A DNA stretch of 43,771 bases from Betaproteobacteria bacterium HGW-Betaproteobacteria-6. Its GTDB lineage: Bacteria; Pseudomonadota; Gammaproteobacteria; Burkholderiales; Rhodocyclaceae. Below, in pieces: positions 17,777 through 30,500 of the stretch; the first letter of the stretch is position 1, and each line of letters begins with the position of its first letter. The position numbers were made by a program, and so were the translations under genes. The notes under the pieces were generated by a model. The model saw only the letters and a list, made by a program, of their open reading frames with translations. It was not told the origin of the DNA and made no database searches. The DNA is taken from assembly GCA_002842145.1 (NCBI GenBank), contig PHCF01000007.1:1-43771 (forward strand), read 5' to 3'.

Positions 17777-18796
17777 TCAAACTGCACCATTTTTTCGCAA
17801 GCTTCCCGGCGGATAGCCAAACTTTTTGCGGAATGCCGTGATGAAGTGATTGACGTGGGAGTAACCGAGCCGCTCGGCGATCAACTTCATCGGCACCGCC
17901 GACGTCATGAGCACCGAATGTGCCTGCTCCAGGCGATGGGTTGTCACAAAGGCAAATATGGATTGACCGAACTCAGCGCTGAACTCGGCATTCAGCCGCT
18001 TCGCCGATAACCCGAATTCCTTAGCTAATTCATTTAGGCTCGGCAAACGCCCCTCCAGTGCAAGCAGGCGATCCTTCAATGCTCGTATTTTCGCCGTGTG
18101 ACGTCGCACTACCTTTTGCGGCTCGTCTGCGTGCAAAAAATTAACCAGCCCACCCAGGTATTCCAGCGCCTTGGCCTGGGCAAACAGGCGCCGTGCCGGA
18201 CCGGCGTACTGTTCCGACAACGCCTCTTTCAGGGGCGCGCCAATATATGGCGGCATGGGCAAGACGACGGTTTCGGTTTGCGCACCCAGACCCAATCTGG
18301 CCCGTAACGCCTCACTGACATCGTCGCCAAGCAAAGTCTCAAGAAGGCCTTCCGAAATGAAGATGGAACGCATTTCCGAGACGACGCCACCCATCACCAG
18401 AACGCGCACATCGTATGCCTTCCAGAAACGAAAGGTGTCCTGACCCGGTCCCGCCAAAATCTCGACAGGTGCGGCCTCTCCACCCTGCCAGCGCTCTTGG
18501 TGGCAGCCCATGCCACTCAGCCAGATCTGGGCGCTGAACATATGCTCCGGTGCGACGGTGCGGACATTCATCATGGGCATCAACTGGCCGAAGGGTGACT
18601 TGCCTAAATCATGTACGGCGCGATACAGGGCAATCCCATCGCCCAGTTCCAGGCAATCGACCCACGCCTGCCCGACTTCCTCGGGAATGTCGTAAGACAG
18701 GCGACGCAGTGAGAACTTCTCCTCCGCAGTAACCGGGGGCGTTGGGCCTGGGGTCAGCAGCCAGTCGAGTTCAAAAAAACCGATGCTTGATTTCAT
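17777..18796 (-). CDS. AraC-family transcriptional regulator
   Basis: A 339-aa regulator with a C-terminal AraC-type double helix-turn-helix (about residues 240-335). The first recognition helix region is LNELAKEFGLSAKRLNAEF and the second contains LIAERLGYSHVNHFITAFRK followed by the classic FGYPPGSLRK ending. The N-terminal 200 residues have no recognised ligand domain by eye but carry several internally conserved-looking motifs (VRTVAPEHMFSAQIW, RSIFISEGL). It is transcribed divergently from the TpsB gene across 135 bp, so it probably controls the adhesin operon and itself. Its effector is not apparent. Confidence 0.92.
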   Translation of the reverse strand: MKSSIGFFELDWLLTPGPTPPVTAEEKFSLRRLSYDIPEEVGQAWVDCLELGDGIALYRAVHDLGKSPFGQLMPMMNVRTVAPEHMFSAQIWLSGMGCHQERWQGGEAAPVEILAGPGQDTFRFWKAYDVRVLVMGGVVSEMRSIFISEGLLETLLGDDVSEALRARLGLGAQTETVVLPMPPYIGAPLKEALSEQYAGPARRLFAQAKALEYLGGLVNFLHADEPQKVVRRHTAKIRALKDRLLALEGRLPSLNELAKEFGLSAKRLNAEFSAEFGQSIFAFVTTHRLEQAHSVLMTSAVPMKLIAERLGYSHVNHFITAFRKKFGYPPGSLRKNGAV

Positions 18797-18858
18797 CCGG
18801 CGAGTTTAAGGGCACCGACCTGGCGCGCAAACACGATATACCCCTCCTTCGTAGAACT

Positions 18859-18886
18859 TTGTCCCTATTTCGAACAAGGTTATAGG
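18859..18886 (+). promoter_or_regulatory. Possible promoter and operator of the two-partner secretion operon
   Basis: TTGTCC (18859-18864) and TATAGG (18881-18886) with a 16-bp spacer match 4/6 of each sigma-70 element, 46 bp before the TpsB ATG. An inverted repeat CCTAT (18864-18868) / ATAGG (18882-18886) spans the spacer and includes TTCGAA, so it may be an operator. The weak boxes fit a promoter that needs an activator such as the divergent AraC-type protein. Confidence 0.33.
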
Positions 18887-18931
18887 AACGTACATCGGAG
18901 AATTGGAAACATCGATTTCCAGGGTGGCGAT

Positions 18932-20623
18932 ATGCGCTCAAAACTACGTACACTTACGGTCGGACTGCTTGTTTGCTCAACCGCCCCGCTCTACGCTCAA
19001 ACTGCTCCCGACGCCGGTTCTCTGCTGCGGGAACAGGAGCGGCAGCGCCCTGAACTTCCACGGCCGTCCCCGCAGGGCGTCCCGCAAGCACCTGCCCAGC
19101 TACAGAAAAGCGGCCTGAGAGTCACCGTCAAAGCCTTCCGCATCAGCGGCAACAGCCTGATTGCCGACCCCGAACTGCAAACCGTGCTTGCCCCTTGGGT
19201 TGGTCAGGAAGTCGGCTACGGCGACCTGCAGAAAGCGCTTGATGCCCTTTCCGAAACCTACCGCCGGCACGGCTGGTTTGCCCGGCCGCAGCTTCCGGCT
19301 CAAGACATAACGGATGGCGAAATCCTCATCAACATTCTCGAAGGCAGACTTGGCGCAATAAAGATTGATGACCAGGGCAAGGGACTGCGTACCAGCCGGG
19401 AATTCATCAACCAAACCATGACCGCCCGCCAGAAACCCGGCGAACCGCTCAACCTTGATGCTATCGAACGCAGCAACAGCCTGCTCAACGACACGCCCGG
19501 CCTGGCCGCCAATACCTTACTGTCCCCCGGGAAGACAGCGGGCGAATCCGACGCTATCGTCAAAGTCTCGGACACGGCCCTCGTCACCGCCATCGTTCAG
19601 GCCGACAACCAGGGTTCCCGCTCCACCGGAAGCAACAAGTTGACCGCAAACGGCACCCTCGACAACCCGCTGGGTATCGGTGATCAGGTCCAGCTCAACA
19701 CCAATGCCAGCGAGGGCAGCCAATACGCCAAGCTGGGCTACTCCCTGCCGGTCGGTGGCGATGGCCTGCGTCTGGGTGCCAGCAGTTCGTATATGCAATA
19801 CCGCCTGATCGGCGACCTCGCCTCGCTCAAGGGCAAGGGCGATGCCCAGACCTACGGCCTCTACTCTACCTATCCGCTGCTGCGCAGCGGCATCCGCAAC
19901 ATCAACCTCAGCGCTGCCTACGACCGCAAGAACTACTACAACGAAGCTAATGCCGTCACCACCTCAGAGAAGGTGCTCGATGTGCTGGCAGTTGGCATCT
20001 CCGGCGATCTACTCGACGGTTTTGGTGGCGGAGGCATGACGCTATGGAGCCTGAGTCTTACTGGCGGTCACGTCGACCTCTCTGCCACCTCCAGCAATGA
20101 GCGCGCCGACCGCATCGGGCCACAAACCGCCGGCAGCTTCCACAAACTCGCCTACAGTTTGGCCCGGCTGCAGCGTCTCCCCCGCAAGACCACTCTGTGG
20201 GCTTCGTTCAGCGGTCAGGCCGCCGGCAAGAACCTCGACTCCTCAGAAAAAATGTCTCTTGGCGGCCCCTTCGGTGTGCGCGCCTATCCGATCCTGGAAG
20301 GCACAGGGGACGACGGGTGGCTGGCGACGGTAGAAGCCCGCTACAACCTGCTGCCCGAGCTGCAGCTTGCCGTCTTCTACGACCATGGCTGGATCAAGCA
20401 AAGCCACGATCCGGCCTACACCGGTTCGCCCTTGGTAAACACCGGGACACTCAAGGGCGCCGGGCTCTCGGTTAGCTGGACCCAGACCGCCTCCTTCAGC
20501 CTGAAAGCCGTCTGGGCCAGGCGCATCGACGACAACCCCTTCGCCAACCCGCTCGACGGCAAGGATACGGACGGCAGCCTGGACAAAAACCGCTTTTGGT
20601 TAACTGCCATCAAGTTCTTCTGA
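18932..20623 (+). CDS. TpsB outer-membrane transporter (ShlB/FhaC/HecB family)
   Basis: A 563-aa outer-membrane protein that would export the giant TpsA protein encoded downstream. The signal peptide ends near PLYAQ (residue 22-23). A proline-rich linker follows, then a POTRA domain (about 65-140; FRISGNSLI and EILINILEGRLGAI), a second POTRA-like part, and a 16-strand barrel with FGVRAYPILEGTGDDGW near the VRGY/L6 position. It ends in RFWLTAIKFF with terminal Phe, as needed for BAM-dependent insertion. AGGGTGG lies 5-11 nt before the ATG. Length is normal for the family. Confidence 0.95.
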   Translation: MRSKLRTLTVGLLVCSTAPLYAQTAPDAGSLLREQERQRPELPRPSPQGVPQAPAQLQKSGLRVTVKAFRISGNSLIADPELQTVLAPWVGQEVGYGDLQKALDALSETYRRHGWFARPQLPAQDITDGEILINILEGRLGAIKIDDQGKGLRTSREFINQTMTARQKPGEPLNLDAIERSNSLLNDTPGLAANTLLSPGKTAGESDAIVKVSDTALVTAIVQADNQGSRSTGSNKLTANGTLDNPLGIGDQVQLNTNASEGSQYAKLGYSLPVGGDGLRLGASSSYMQYRLIGDLASLKGKGDAQTYGLYSTYPLLRSGIRNINLSAAYDRKNYYNEANAVTTSEKVLDVLAVGISGDLLDGFGGGGMTLWSLSLTGGHVDLSATSSNERADRIGPQTAGSFHKLAYSLARLQRLPRKTTLWASFSGQAAGKNLDSSEKMSLGGPFGVRAYPILEGTGDDGWLATVEARYNLLPELQLAVFYDHGWIKQSHDPAYTGSPLVNTGTLKGAGLSVSWTQTASFSLKAVWARRIDDNPFANPLDGKDTDGSLDKNRFWLTAIKFF

Positions 20624-20628
20624 ACGTA

Positions 20629-21528
20629 ATGAGCCACCGCCCTACATCGCTCGCCCTCTGCCTTGCCGTCCTCACCAGCAGCGCCGATGCGCTTCCGCCC
20701 CAGGTCGCCCCTGCTCCACTCAGCAAAGTTTCTTCGGTACAACTCATGAACACACCGCGCCCGCTCTTCTTTTCCGACCTTGTCGCCTTCAATACCGAAC
20801 AGCATCGCAACCTGCGCCTGCCAGCACAGCGCAAGAACTTCGCCTTTGCCGCCAGCGCCACCCTGTTGCCGCTTACCGTCGCCGAAGTGGGCGCCGCCGT
20901 GCGCCACTATCCCATCGTCTTCGTCCAGGAAGGCGAGACGGTGGCCCTGGTGGCGCTGACCGGACTGCCCGGCACCGGTAACCGCTTTGTCGACGCCAAA
21001 GGCGAATGGCGCGCCGACAGTTACGTTCCGGCTTACGTCCGCGGCTACCCCTTCATTGCCGTGCGTCCAGCGCCGGGCGCCGAACCGATTATCGCCTTCG
21101 ACCCCAATGCCGCCGACTTCAAGGACAAAAACGGGCAGCCGTTGATCGGCAGCGATGGCCAGCCCGGCGAACAACTCAAGGGCATCCTCGCCTTCCACGG
21201 CGAGTACCAAGGGCTAGCCGAGCGTACCCACGTAATCGCCGCCGCCCTGAAAGCCGAAGGCGTGCTCGAAGAAGGGCAGCTCAACGTTCAGTTACCAGGC
21301 AACCCCCAGGCCACGCCAATCGGTGGCTTCCTGGTGGTCAGCGAAGCCAGGCTGCGCGCCCTGTCGCCGGAGGCTTTGAAGCGCCTGATGGACCTCGATG
21401 CCATCGGTCTGGCCTACGCCCATCTGCTATCCATGGGCAACCTGGCCCAACTCGTCGACGCTGACCCCGTCAAGCGCAACGCCAACAGCCCGGCACGGAC
21501 GCGTAACAGCAAGAAATCAGGGGAGTAA
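20629..21528 (+). CDS. SapC-family protein with signal peptide
   Basis: A 299-aa protein with the SapC-domain pattern: LVAFNTEQHRNLRL, then VRHYPIVFVQEGE, VALVALTGLPGTGNRFVDAK, GEWRADSYVPAYVRGYPF, GQPLIGSDG, and LKGILAFHGEYQGLAERTH. SapC proteins are usually encoded near surface-layer or secreted-protein genes, but no reaction is established. Here the first ~22 residues look like a cleavable signal (LALCLAVLTSSADALP), which would place it in the periplasm. The gene lies between tpsB and tpsA, 5 bp after the TpsB stop, so it probably works on or with the adhesin. I chose the ATG at 20629, although a start overlapping tpsB at 20596 is possible. Confidence 0.82.
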   Translation: MSHRPTSLALCLAVLTSSADALPPQVAPAPLSKVSSVQLMNTPRPLFFSDLVAFNTEQHRNLRLPAQRKNFAFAASATLLPLTVAEVGAAVRHYPIVFVQEGETVALVALTGLPGTGNRFVDAKGEWRADSYVPAYVRGYPFIAVRPAPGAEPIIAFDPNAADFKDKNGQPLIGSDGQPGEQLKGILAFHGEYQGLAERTHVIAAALKAEGVLEEGQLNVQLPGNPQATPIGGFLVVSEARLRALSPEALKRLMDLDAIGLAYAHLLSMGNLAQLVDADPVKRNANSPARTRNSKKSGE

Positions 21529-21532
21529 GAGC

Positions 21533-24500
21533 ATGAACAAGTTTTTCCGGATTGTCTGGAGTGCCATTCGCGGCGCTTTCATTGTCGCCCATGAAAAAGC
21601 CAACAGTCACGGTAAGCCATCCTCTACCCGCCGGGGTGCCGCCACGGCACTGATGGCCAGCCTGCTTACCAGCTCCGGCCTGATCTTCGCTGCTCCGCCG
21701 GTCAATACCCTGCCCACCGGTGGCCAGATCGTCGGCGGTGCCGCCGCCGGCAATATCGCCACCAGCGGCAATGCCATGACCGTGACCCAGAACCAGCAGC
21801 GCATGGTGGCGAACTGGGATACCTACAGTATCGGCCAGAACGCCAGCGTGCATTACCAGCAGCCAACCGGCGGCGTGGCGCTCAACCGGGTCAATGGCGG
21901 CCAGCCGTCCGAAATCTTCGGCCAGCTCAGCGCCACCGGCACCGTCTATCTGCTCAACAGCGCCGGCATCCTGTTCGGCCGCACGGCGCAGGTCGACGTC
22001 GGGGCGCTGGTCGCCGCCACTGGCAAGATGAGCGATGCCGACTTCCTGGCCGGCAAGATGAAAATCGTTCAGGACGGTGCTACCGGCAAGATCGTCAACG
22101 AAGGCCAGCTAAAAGCCGCCATCGACGGTTACATTGCCCTGTTGGCACCCGAAGTGCGCAACCAGGGCGTCATCTTTGCCGAAAAAGGCACCATTGCGCT
22201 CGCCGCTGGCGAAGCTTACGAGCTGCAATTTGACGGTACCCGCCTGGCCAACGTACGCGTCGAACCCGGTGTCTTCAACGCCCTCGTCGAAAACCACCAG
22301 GCCGTGGAAGCCCCCGGCGGACTCATTATTCTCTCCGCGAAGGCCGTTAACCGCCTGCAAGGTGCCGCCATCCGGAACATCGGCACCCTCGACGCCAGCA
22401 GCATGACCATGAAGGGCGGACGTATCCTGCTCGAAGCCAGTTCATCGGTAGAGAACAGCGGCACCATCAAGGCCACGGGCAGCGCCAGCCAGCCCGGCGG
22501 CAGCGTCGAAATCATCGCGCCGCAGGTGCTCAATAGCGGGATGATCGATGTCTCCGGCAGCACCGCTGGCAGCGTCACGGTCAAAGCCAGCGACAGTTTT
22601 ACCCAGAGCGGCACGATTTTGGCCAAAGGTCTCGTCGACCGCGGGGGTGAGGTTCGTCTCGCCCTGGCGCAAACCGTCACCCTGAACCCCGGCAGCAGCA
22701 TCGACGTCAGCGGCAGCACGCAGGGCGGCAGCGTTTATGCCGAATCGGCCAGCACTGTGGACGTCACTGGCACCATCGACGCCAGCAGCGACAATGGTGC
22801 GGGCGGCAGCATCGAAATCGCCGCCGGCAGCGAAGCCCGCCTAAACAACGCCACGCTCGACGCCAGCGGCCCGGTGCTGGGCGGCACGATCCGCGTCAGC
22901 GCCCGCCAGAGCACCCACGCCAGCCTGGCTGACCCGCAAAACCCGATCAACGACCCGACCGCACCCGGCACCCCCGGCCATGTTCTCATCACTGGCAATA
23001 CCACCGTCGCCACGCGCAGCAGCCGGGGCAAGGGCGGCAGGGTGGAACTGACCGGCGACGACCTGCTGCTCGGGACGGGCAGCCTGCTCGACGCCAGCGG
23101 CGCGACCGGCGGCGGCGAAGTGCTGGTCGGCGGCGACTGGCAGGGTAGCAACGGTGTCTATCAGGCCACCACGGTGACGATGGAGCAAGGTGCAGCCATC
23201 GATGTCAGCGCAACAGAAAATGGCAACGGCGGCAAGGTGGTTTTGTGGTCCGATGTCAGCAATGCCGACAGCCATACCGCGGTGGCGGGCATAATCAAGT
23301 CAGAAGGTGCAGGCAACGGTAACGGCGGCAAGGTCGAGACCTCGGGACATGAACTACGCGTACAACGAACCGCCCGCGTCAGCACGCTCTCGCTTTTCGG
23401 TAAAAACGGCGAGTGGTTGATCGACCCGACCAATTTCACCATTTCGGCAGGTGGCGCAGCCCAGACCACCAGTGGCATGGGCGCAGACACGCTGGCAACC
23501 AATCTTGCCTCTGGCAACGTCACCATTACCACCTCGGCCTCTGGTAGCGAGAACGGCGACATCACCGTTGCTGCCGATATCACCAAGAGTGCCGGCGCCG
23601 ACGCCACGCTCACCCTCAAAGCCCACGGTAGCGTCATTCAGAACGCCGGCACCAACATCACCTCCACCAGTAACAAGCTCAACCTGGTTCTGTGGGCCGA
23701 CATGGACGCCACGGGCGGTGGCTTCGTGCAACTTGGCGGCGCTTCGGCGACCACGATCGACACCAATGGCGGCCACCTGTGGACCGGCGGCGGCAGCGGC
23801 AGCACCACATGGAACGGCCTGACCGTCGGCAACGGCTATGCCATCGGCAACAGCACGGCTAACTCCAACGGTATTTATCTGGACAACGTCACCATCGCGA
23901 CCGGTGGCGGCAATATCGCCATGTACGGCCAAAGCACCTCGGGGGCTGCTGTTCAGGTCGGCGGTGCCAGCGGCGATACCACGGCGGACGGTATCCATTT
24001 CTCGTCCTTGCACGGTTCCAGCATCAACTCCGGTGCCGGCATCATCCTCCTGTCCGGCAAAGGCGCCAGCACCACGGCAGGAACTCGCAGCGGCGGGGTG
24101 GGCTTCGCCAACGCCAGTACACCGGTCACCCATACCGTCACCTCTGCCGCCACCTCGGGCAATGCCATCACCATCACCGGCGACGCCAGCGCTGCCTCGG
24201 CAGCCCAGGTGCCCGGCGTCTGGCTCGATGGCGTGAACATTTCGGCCAGCGCCGCCAGCGGCAGCGTCGTCGTCACCGGCGTTAACGGCACCGGCACCGA
24301 CACCGCCAATTCCAAGGCCATCCAGCAGGGCAACTTCGCCAACTCCGCCATTTCCGCAGCGGGCGGCGACATTACCGTCATTGGCAACAGTCTGGCACTG
24401 ACCGACAACGGATCGACCAGGAAGACCACGCTGACCGGCACCTCCACCAGCACGATCACGCTACAGCCTTACACCGCCAACACTACGGTCGGCCTGAACG

Positions 24501-27500
24501 ATGACACTCGGGCCTTCAACATCACATCGGATCTGATTTCCAACAACCTGACCCCAGGTTTCAAAGGCCTGACGGTGGGCAGCACGACCTCCGGCGGGCT
24601 TTCCGTGGGCAACCAGTTTTCCTGGTCGAACTACCTGCTGAAGCTGATTTCGGGCAGCAGTATTGCCATCAACAACACCCTGACCGGCACCGGTACTGCC
24701 GGACTGGAACTCGACTACGGCGGGAGCTATTCGCTTGGCAACAACAAAGTGAATCTTGCCTCCACCGGCAGCTTTGCCACCAAGTATGGCAGCGCCCCTG
24801 TCAAGAACTATGTCGTTATCACGAGTCTAGGTGCAGATGGCAGTACCACGGGCACTGACTTGCAGGGCATGGCCGGCAGCACGAGCAGCAATTACGTGCT
24901 CGGAGCCGATATTGATGCCTCGCCAACAAGCGGCTGGACCAACAAATGGACCCCCGTCCAAAACTTCTCTGGCGAGTTTGATGGCCTTGGCCATAGCATC
25001 ACCGGACTAACCATTGACGGTACTGGAAGCAACAGAGGGCTGTTTGGCTCATCCACCGCCGGCGCTACTTTCCGCAATGTCGGACTAATCAATGCCAGCC
25101 TTACGGGCAATGGTACATACGCCGGCGCCCTGATCGGCTCTGGTGGCGGAACTAACCTAATCATCAGCAACGTCTATGCCACGGGCAGCGTTTCTGGAGA
25201 CCGATACGTAGGCGGCTTGATTGGCGGCAGCGCTGCAACGAACTTGACCATCAGCAACAGCTATACCGATGTGGTGGTCACTGCCAGCCATTTTGATAGC
25301 CGTGCAGGTGGCATTGTCGGGATCGCGAATTATGTGGCCTTTACAGATGTGCATGCTAACGGCAGTGTCTCCTCGGTTGGCGACTATCTCGGCGGTCTGG
25401 TGGGTTACGCTAACACGGGAGGCTCATTCACACGTACTTATAACCTTGGCCAAGTCGGCGTCAAGGACGCCAGCACGGCGTATGCGAGTGCGACTTCCGG
25501 TACTGATTATGCGGCGGGGCTGGTCGGGTTTGCGAACGGAAACGTCTGGATTGACAACAGCTATAACAAAGGCGACATATACGGCTACTGGGGTATCGGC
25601 GGACTCGTGGGTTACGCCGGCCCGGCTCTTAATATCAATAAAAGTTACAACACCGGCCGCGTCAGCACCATGCAGGGCAATGGCTATAAGGCTGGCGGTC
25701 TAGTCGGTGTAAGTGGCAGCAGCAGTCTGACTATTCGAGACAGCTACGTCCTGGGTGATGTGTATGCCTACTCGTTTGCCGGTGGGCTGGTTGGCGAACT
25801 TGGCACAGGTGGCGGAACCCTGGTTAAAACCTATGTCGGCAGCAGCAGCGTTTACGCACCTACGACCGCAAATTACGGCTTTGGCGACCTCGGCACCTAT
25901 TCAGCGACAGCCGGCAAGGAACAAGGTGGATGGAGCTTTGAGGGCCTTGTTTACAATAGCGCTATTGGCCAGCCATCCAGCAGGATGGACTCCGGCAATT
26001 TTTTCAACAGCACCCAGAATAGTTGGAATGTGGCGCCCGTCTCCCTGGCTAGTATGACAGGGCAGAATACCTATTACTTCACGAATGTCTTTGTGAATGC
26101 TAACGCTCGTTTCGACTTTACGAACACCTGGGCGACCACTGCGGGGACAAACGGCGGCTTCCCCTATCTGATCAGCAACCCGCCTGTCATCCCGCTTACC
26201 ATCAACGTCACTGCCCTCTCCAAGACCTACGGTGACGCAAATCCGTCGCTGACCGGTCAATACTCGCTGAGCGGCTGCACCGGCTGTATTACGCTTGATT
26301 GGGGCAGCTTGCTGACCACCTCCACAGCCGCGGGCAGCTACGCCTACAGCACCAACAACCTGCTCTCCCTGACCTACAACTCGGGCAACGCCAGCAGTTA
26401 TTCCATCAGTTGGGGCGGCACCAGTTTCACGGTCAATCCACGGCCGATCAACATCACCGTGAACAGTGGCCAGACCAAGACCTATGGTGCGGTCAACCCG
26501 ACCTACAGCTATACCGCTGAAGCCGCAGGCAGCAGCAGGGGCCTGGTCAATGGCGACACCTTCACAGGTGCCCTTGGCCGCGTCGCCGGTGAAAATGTCG
26601 GCACCTACGCTATCAACAACGTGGGGACGCTGGCCAACAGCAACTATGCCATTGCGGTCGTGCCGGCCAATTTCTCGATCACTCAGGCTCCGCTGACCGT
26701 CACCGCCAGCGCGCAGAGCAAGACCTACGGCTCGGCACTGACGCTGGGCACTTCGGCCTTCACCTCATCCGGATTGCAGAACAGCGAAACGATTGGCGGG
26801 GTGACGCTCACCGCATCAGGCGGTACGGCTGCCATTGATAACGCCGGTAGCTATAGCATCACGCCGAGCGCCGCTACCGGCGGGACTTTCACTGCAAGCA
26901 ACTACAACATCACCTATAACACCGGTGTGCTGACGGTTGATCCAGCGCTGATCACGCTCACTGCCACTGCCCAAAGCAAAACCTACGGATCGACGCTGAA
27001 TCTTGGAACCACGGCTTACAGCATCACCTCCGGCTCCCTCAAAAACAGCGATACCATCACCGGTGTGACGCTGACCAGTGCCGGTGCAGTGGATACGGCC
27101 AACGCCACCACTTACACTATTACGCCCAGTGCTGCCACCGGCACCGGCGGCTTTGGCACCACCAACTACACCATCAGTTATGTCGACGGCACGCTGACGG
27201 TGAACAAGGCGCCGCTTACCATCACCGCTGCCAACGACAGCAAGACCTATGATGCTATCGCTTATTCGGGTGGCAATGGTGTCAGCTATAGCGGCTTTGT
27301 GTTGGGGCAGGACATCACTGCACTGGGCGGCACGCTTGTTTATACAACGGGTACTTCCAACGGGGCCACAAATGCCGGCAGCTACACCATTCGGCCGAGC
27401 GGCTATACTTCGGGCAACTACAGCTTCAGCTATGTGGATGGCACGCTGACGATCGATAGGAAAACCGTCACCCTGTCCGCTGCCAAAACCTACGACGGCG

Positions 27501-30500
27501 ACACCACGCTCGGGGCAGGCACCGTTACCATTGGTACGGGCATTGGCGGCCAGAGCCTGACCTACAGCGGTGCAACCGCATTCAGCAAGAATGTGGCTGA
27601 CAATACCACCAATTACATTTCTGCCCTGACGCTGGGCAATGGCACCGGCCTTGCCAGCAACTACCAGTTGCCCACGCTGGATGCAGCCAATGCGCCGGTC
27701 ACGATCAGCAAGAAGGATGTCTCCGTCACGTCCATCATCATTGCCGACAAGGTGTACGATGGCACGACCAACGCCACCAGCGTGCAGAGCACTGTGCTCA
27801 GTGGCGTGATTGGTGCCGATAGCGCGAATGTGAACACCACCGGCACGCTCGCTTCTTTCAGCGGCAAGGACGTTGGCACCTACAGCATCTCCGTCACCGG
27901 CATGAGCCTTACCGGTAGCGCAGCCGGAAACTACAACCTGACCAGCAGTACCGCCACCGACAGTAGCGTAGCCATTACGCCCAAGACGGTCACGCTTTCC
28001 GCCGCCAAGACCTACGACGGCACGACCAGCCTCACCGGATACCTTACCCTGGGCGGCTTTATCGGTAGCGAAACCCTCAACTATTCTGGTGCCACGGCCA
28101 ACAACAGCCATGTCGCCACAGCCGGCAAGTACGTCAGTGCCATCACCTTGACCAACGGAAATAACGGCGGGCTGGCCTCGAACTATCAGTTGCCGACACT
28201 GAATGCCGCCAACGCCCCGGTCACGATCAACGCGGCCACATTGACGTCTACCCTGACCAACAGCGGTGTCACCAAGGTGTACGACGGCTCCACCGCGTCG
28301 TCGCTGACCCCGACCTGGAGTTTCTCCGGCCTGGTTGCTGGCGATACGGCAGCAACCCTGGCCTATACCGGCCGCAACTACAATAGCAAGGACGTGCTCA
28401 CCGCCAATACGGTGACCGTCAGCGGCCTGTCGATCTCCGCCATCACCGGCGCAAACAGTTCAGCAGCCAGCGATTACGTACTGGACGCTACGAGCAAGAC
28501 GGTAGCCGGCACTATCACGCCCAAGACCGTCACGGTTTCCGGCCTCGCAGCCAGCGGTAAGATCTACGATGCCACTACCGATGTCACCATCACCAACTGG
28601 GGTAGCGTCACCACTGGCGTGGGCAGCGAAACCCTGGTGCTCAATCACGGCACGGCCAGTTTCTCCGACAAAAACAAGGCAAATGGCAAGACGGTGACGG
28701 CCATCGGCTACGCCCTGGCCGATGGCGGTAACGGCGGCCTGGCGAGCAACTACCAGTTGAGTTCCACCAGTGCAACCACCACCGCCAACATCACCGCCAA
28801 GCCAATAACGCTGGCTGGCAGCGCCAGTGTGGACAAGACCTACGATGGCCGCACCGCCATGCCGGTGGGGAATATCGGTTATGGCAGCCTGGTCGGCGTG
28901 GTCAGTGGAGATACCGTCAACATCACCGGAGCACCGGTGTATGACTCGGCCAACGCCGGCAGTCGCACAGTGCTGGTCGGTACGGTTGGCATTGCCGGCA
29001 CGGATGCCGGTAATTATTCACTGACCTGGACAAATGGCAGCGGAACCATTGCCAAGGCGCCCTTGACCATTTCTGCCAATGCCGACGCCAAGTTCGTCAC
29101 CTATGCCGATGGGGCTGGATATAACGGTGTTTCCTACAGCGGCTTCGTCAATGGCGAAACCATATCTGCGCTGAATATTGCCGGCTTGACCGTCACCCGC
29201 AGCAACAGCGGCCAGAACAATGCCGGTTCGTATGGTGGCGTCCTTGTCCCCAGCGGAGCTACGGCCGCCAATTATCAGATCACCTATTCCGCCGGCGACT
29301 ACACCATCGTGCCGGCCGGGCAATTGCTGGTACGGGTAAGCAACGCCAGCACGACCTACGGAACGGCAGCGACCTACAGCATTATCGACGCCAGATATAT
29401 GGATGGTGGCAATGTCATTCATACCTTGGCAGCTCCCAGCCAGAGCGGCAACACGTTTACCTATAGCGACGGGGCTGGAGGCAGCGCCGTGTTCACCCTC
29501 GGCCCGGTAACACCGCAAACCAGTACAGCGGGTCAATTGAAGGCGGGGGTTTATGGCATCGACGCCAGCAATATCGCTGAAACCAGTACGAACTTCAGCA
29601 ATTCCCTGACGGTGGTCGGCGGGCTGACGGTAACACCCAAGGCACTCACGGCCAACGCCACCAATGTCACCAAGGTCTATGACAGCACCACGGCCATGAC
29701 CAATGTGGTCCTCGGCTATACCGGCCTGGAAAGCGGCGACCTCGTCACCATTGCCGGCAATGGCAACTTCGGTGACAAGAACGTTGGCACCGGCAAGAGC
29801 TATTCAGTCACTTCGCTGACCTTGGGTAGCAGCGATGCGGCCAACTATTACTTGTTTGGCGGCGACTCATTTAACGGTAGCAATGGCGAAATCACCCCCA
29901 AGACAGTAAGCCTCGCCGCCAGCCGCACCTACGACGGAACGCGTAACCTGGATGCCTCGGCCCTGGCCATCACCACCGGAGTGGGATCGGAGACCTTGAG
30001 CTTTAGCGGCGCTACCGCTCACAGTAAAAACGTCGGTACCGGCAATTATGTGGATGCAATCACCCTGCTTGACGGCATCAACGGCGGACTGGCCAGCAAC
30101 TACCAGTTGCCCAGCCTGACTACGCCAAATTCAGACAACGGTGTCAGCATCGCGCGAAAGACGCTTACCCTCTCCGGCCTCAGCGCCGCGGACAAAATCT
30201 ACGATGGAACGACCAATGCGACATTGGCCGTGGGGAGTCTGCTTGGGCTGGTTGGAAGCGAGACGCTGACTTTGAACAGCGTCGGCAACTTCTCCGGCCC
30301 GAACGTGGGCATTGGTAAGACCGTCTTGGCCCAACTGACTCTGGCAGACGGCACCGGCCTTGCGGGCAACTATACGATCTCGGATGCCACTACGACTGCC
30401 ACCATCAATCCAGTGCCAAACGTCGTGCCGCCGCTTCCACCGTCCGTTCCTCCGACGCCACCGGCACCTCCCTCTGTACCGGACCCAACTCCACCGGTGA

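Noticed and set aside
20416-21210. 264-codon minus-strand frame
   Set aside because: Shadow of the SapC-family gene and the end of tpsB; the plus-strand proteins have clear family motifs.
23354-24133. 259-codon minus-strand frame
   Set aside because: Antisense to the beta-helical part of the adhesin, low-complexity Gly/Ala/Val composition.
26816-28111. 431-codon open frame on the minus strand
   Set aside because: Lies entirely antisense to the MBG/YDG repeats of the adhesin; the repeated codon pattern and high GC keep the opposite strand open. No ribosome site or domain.
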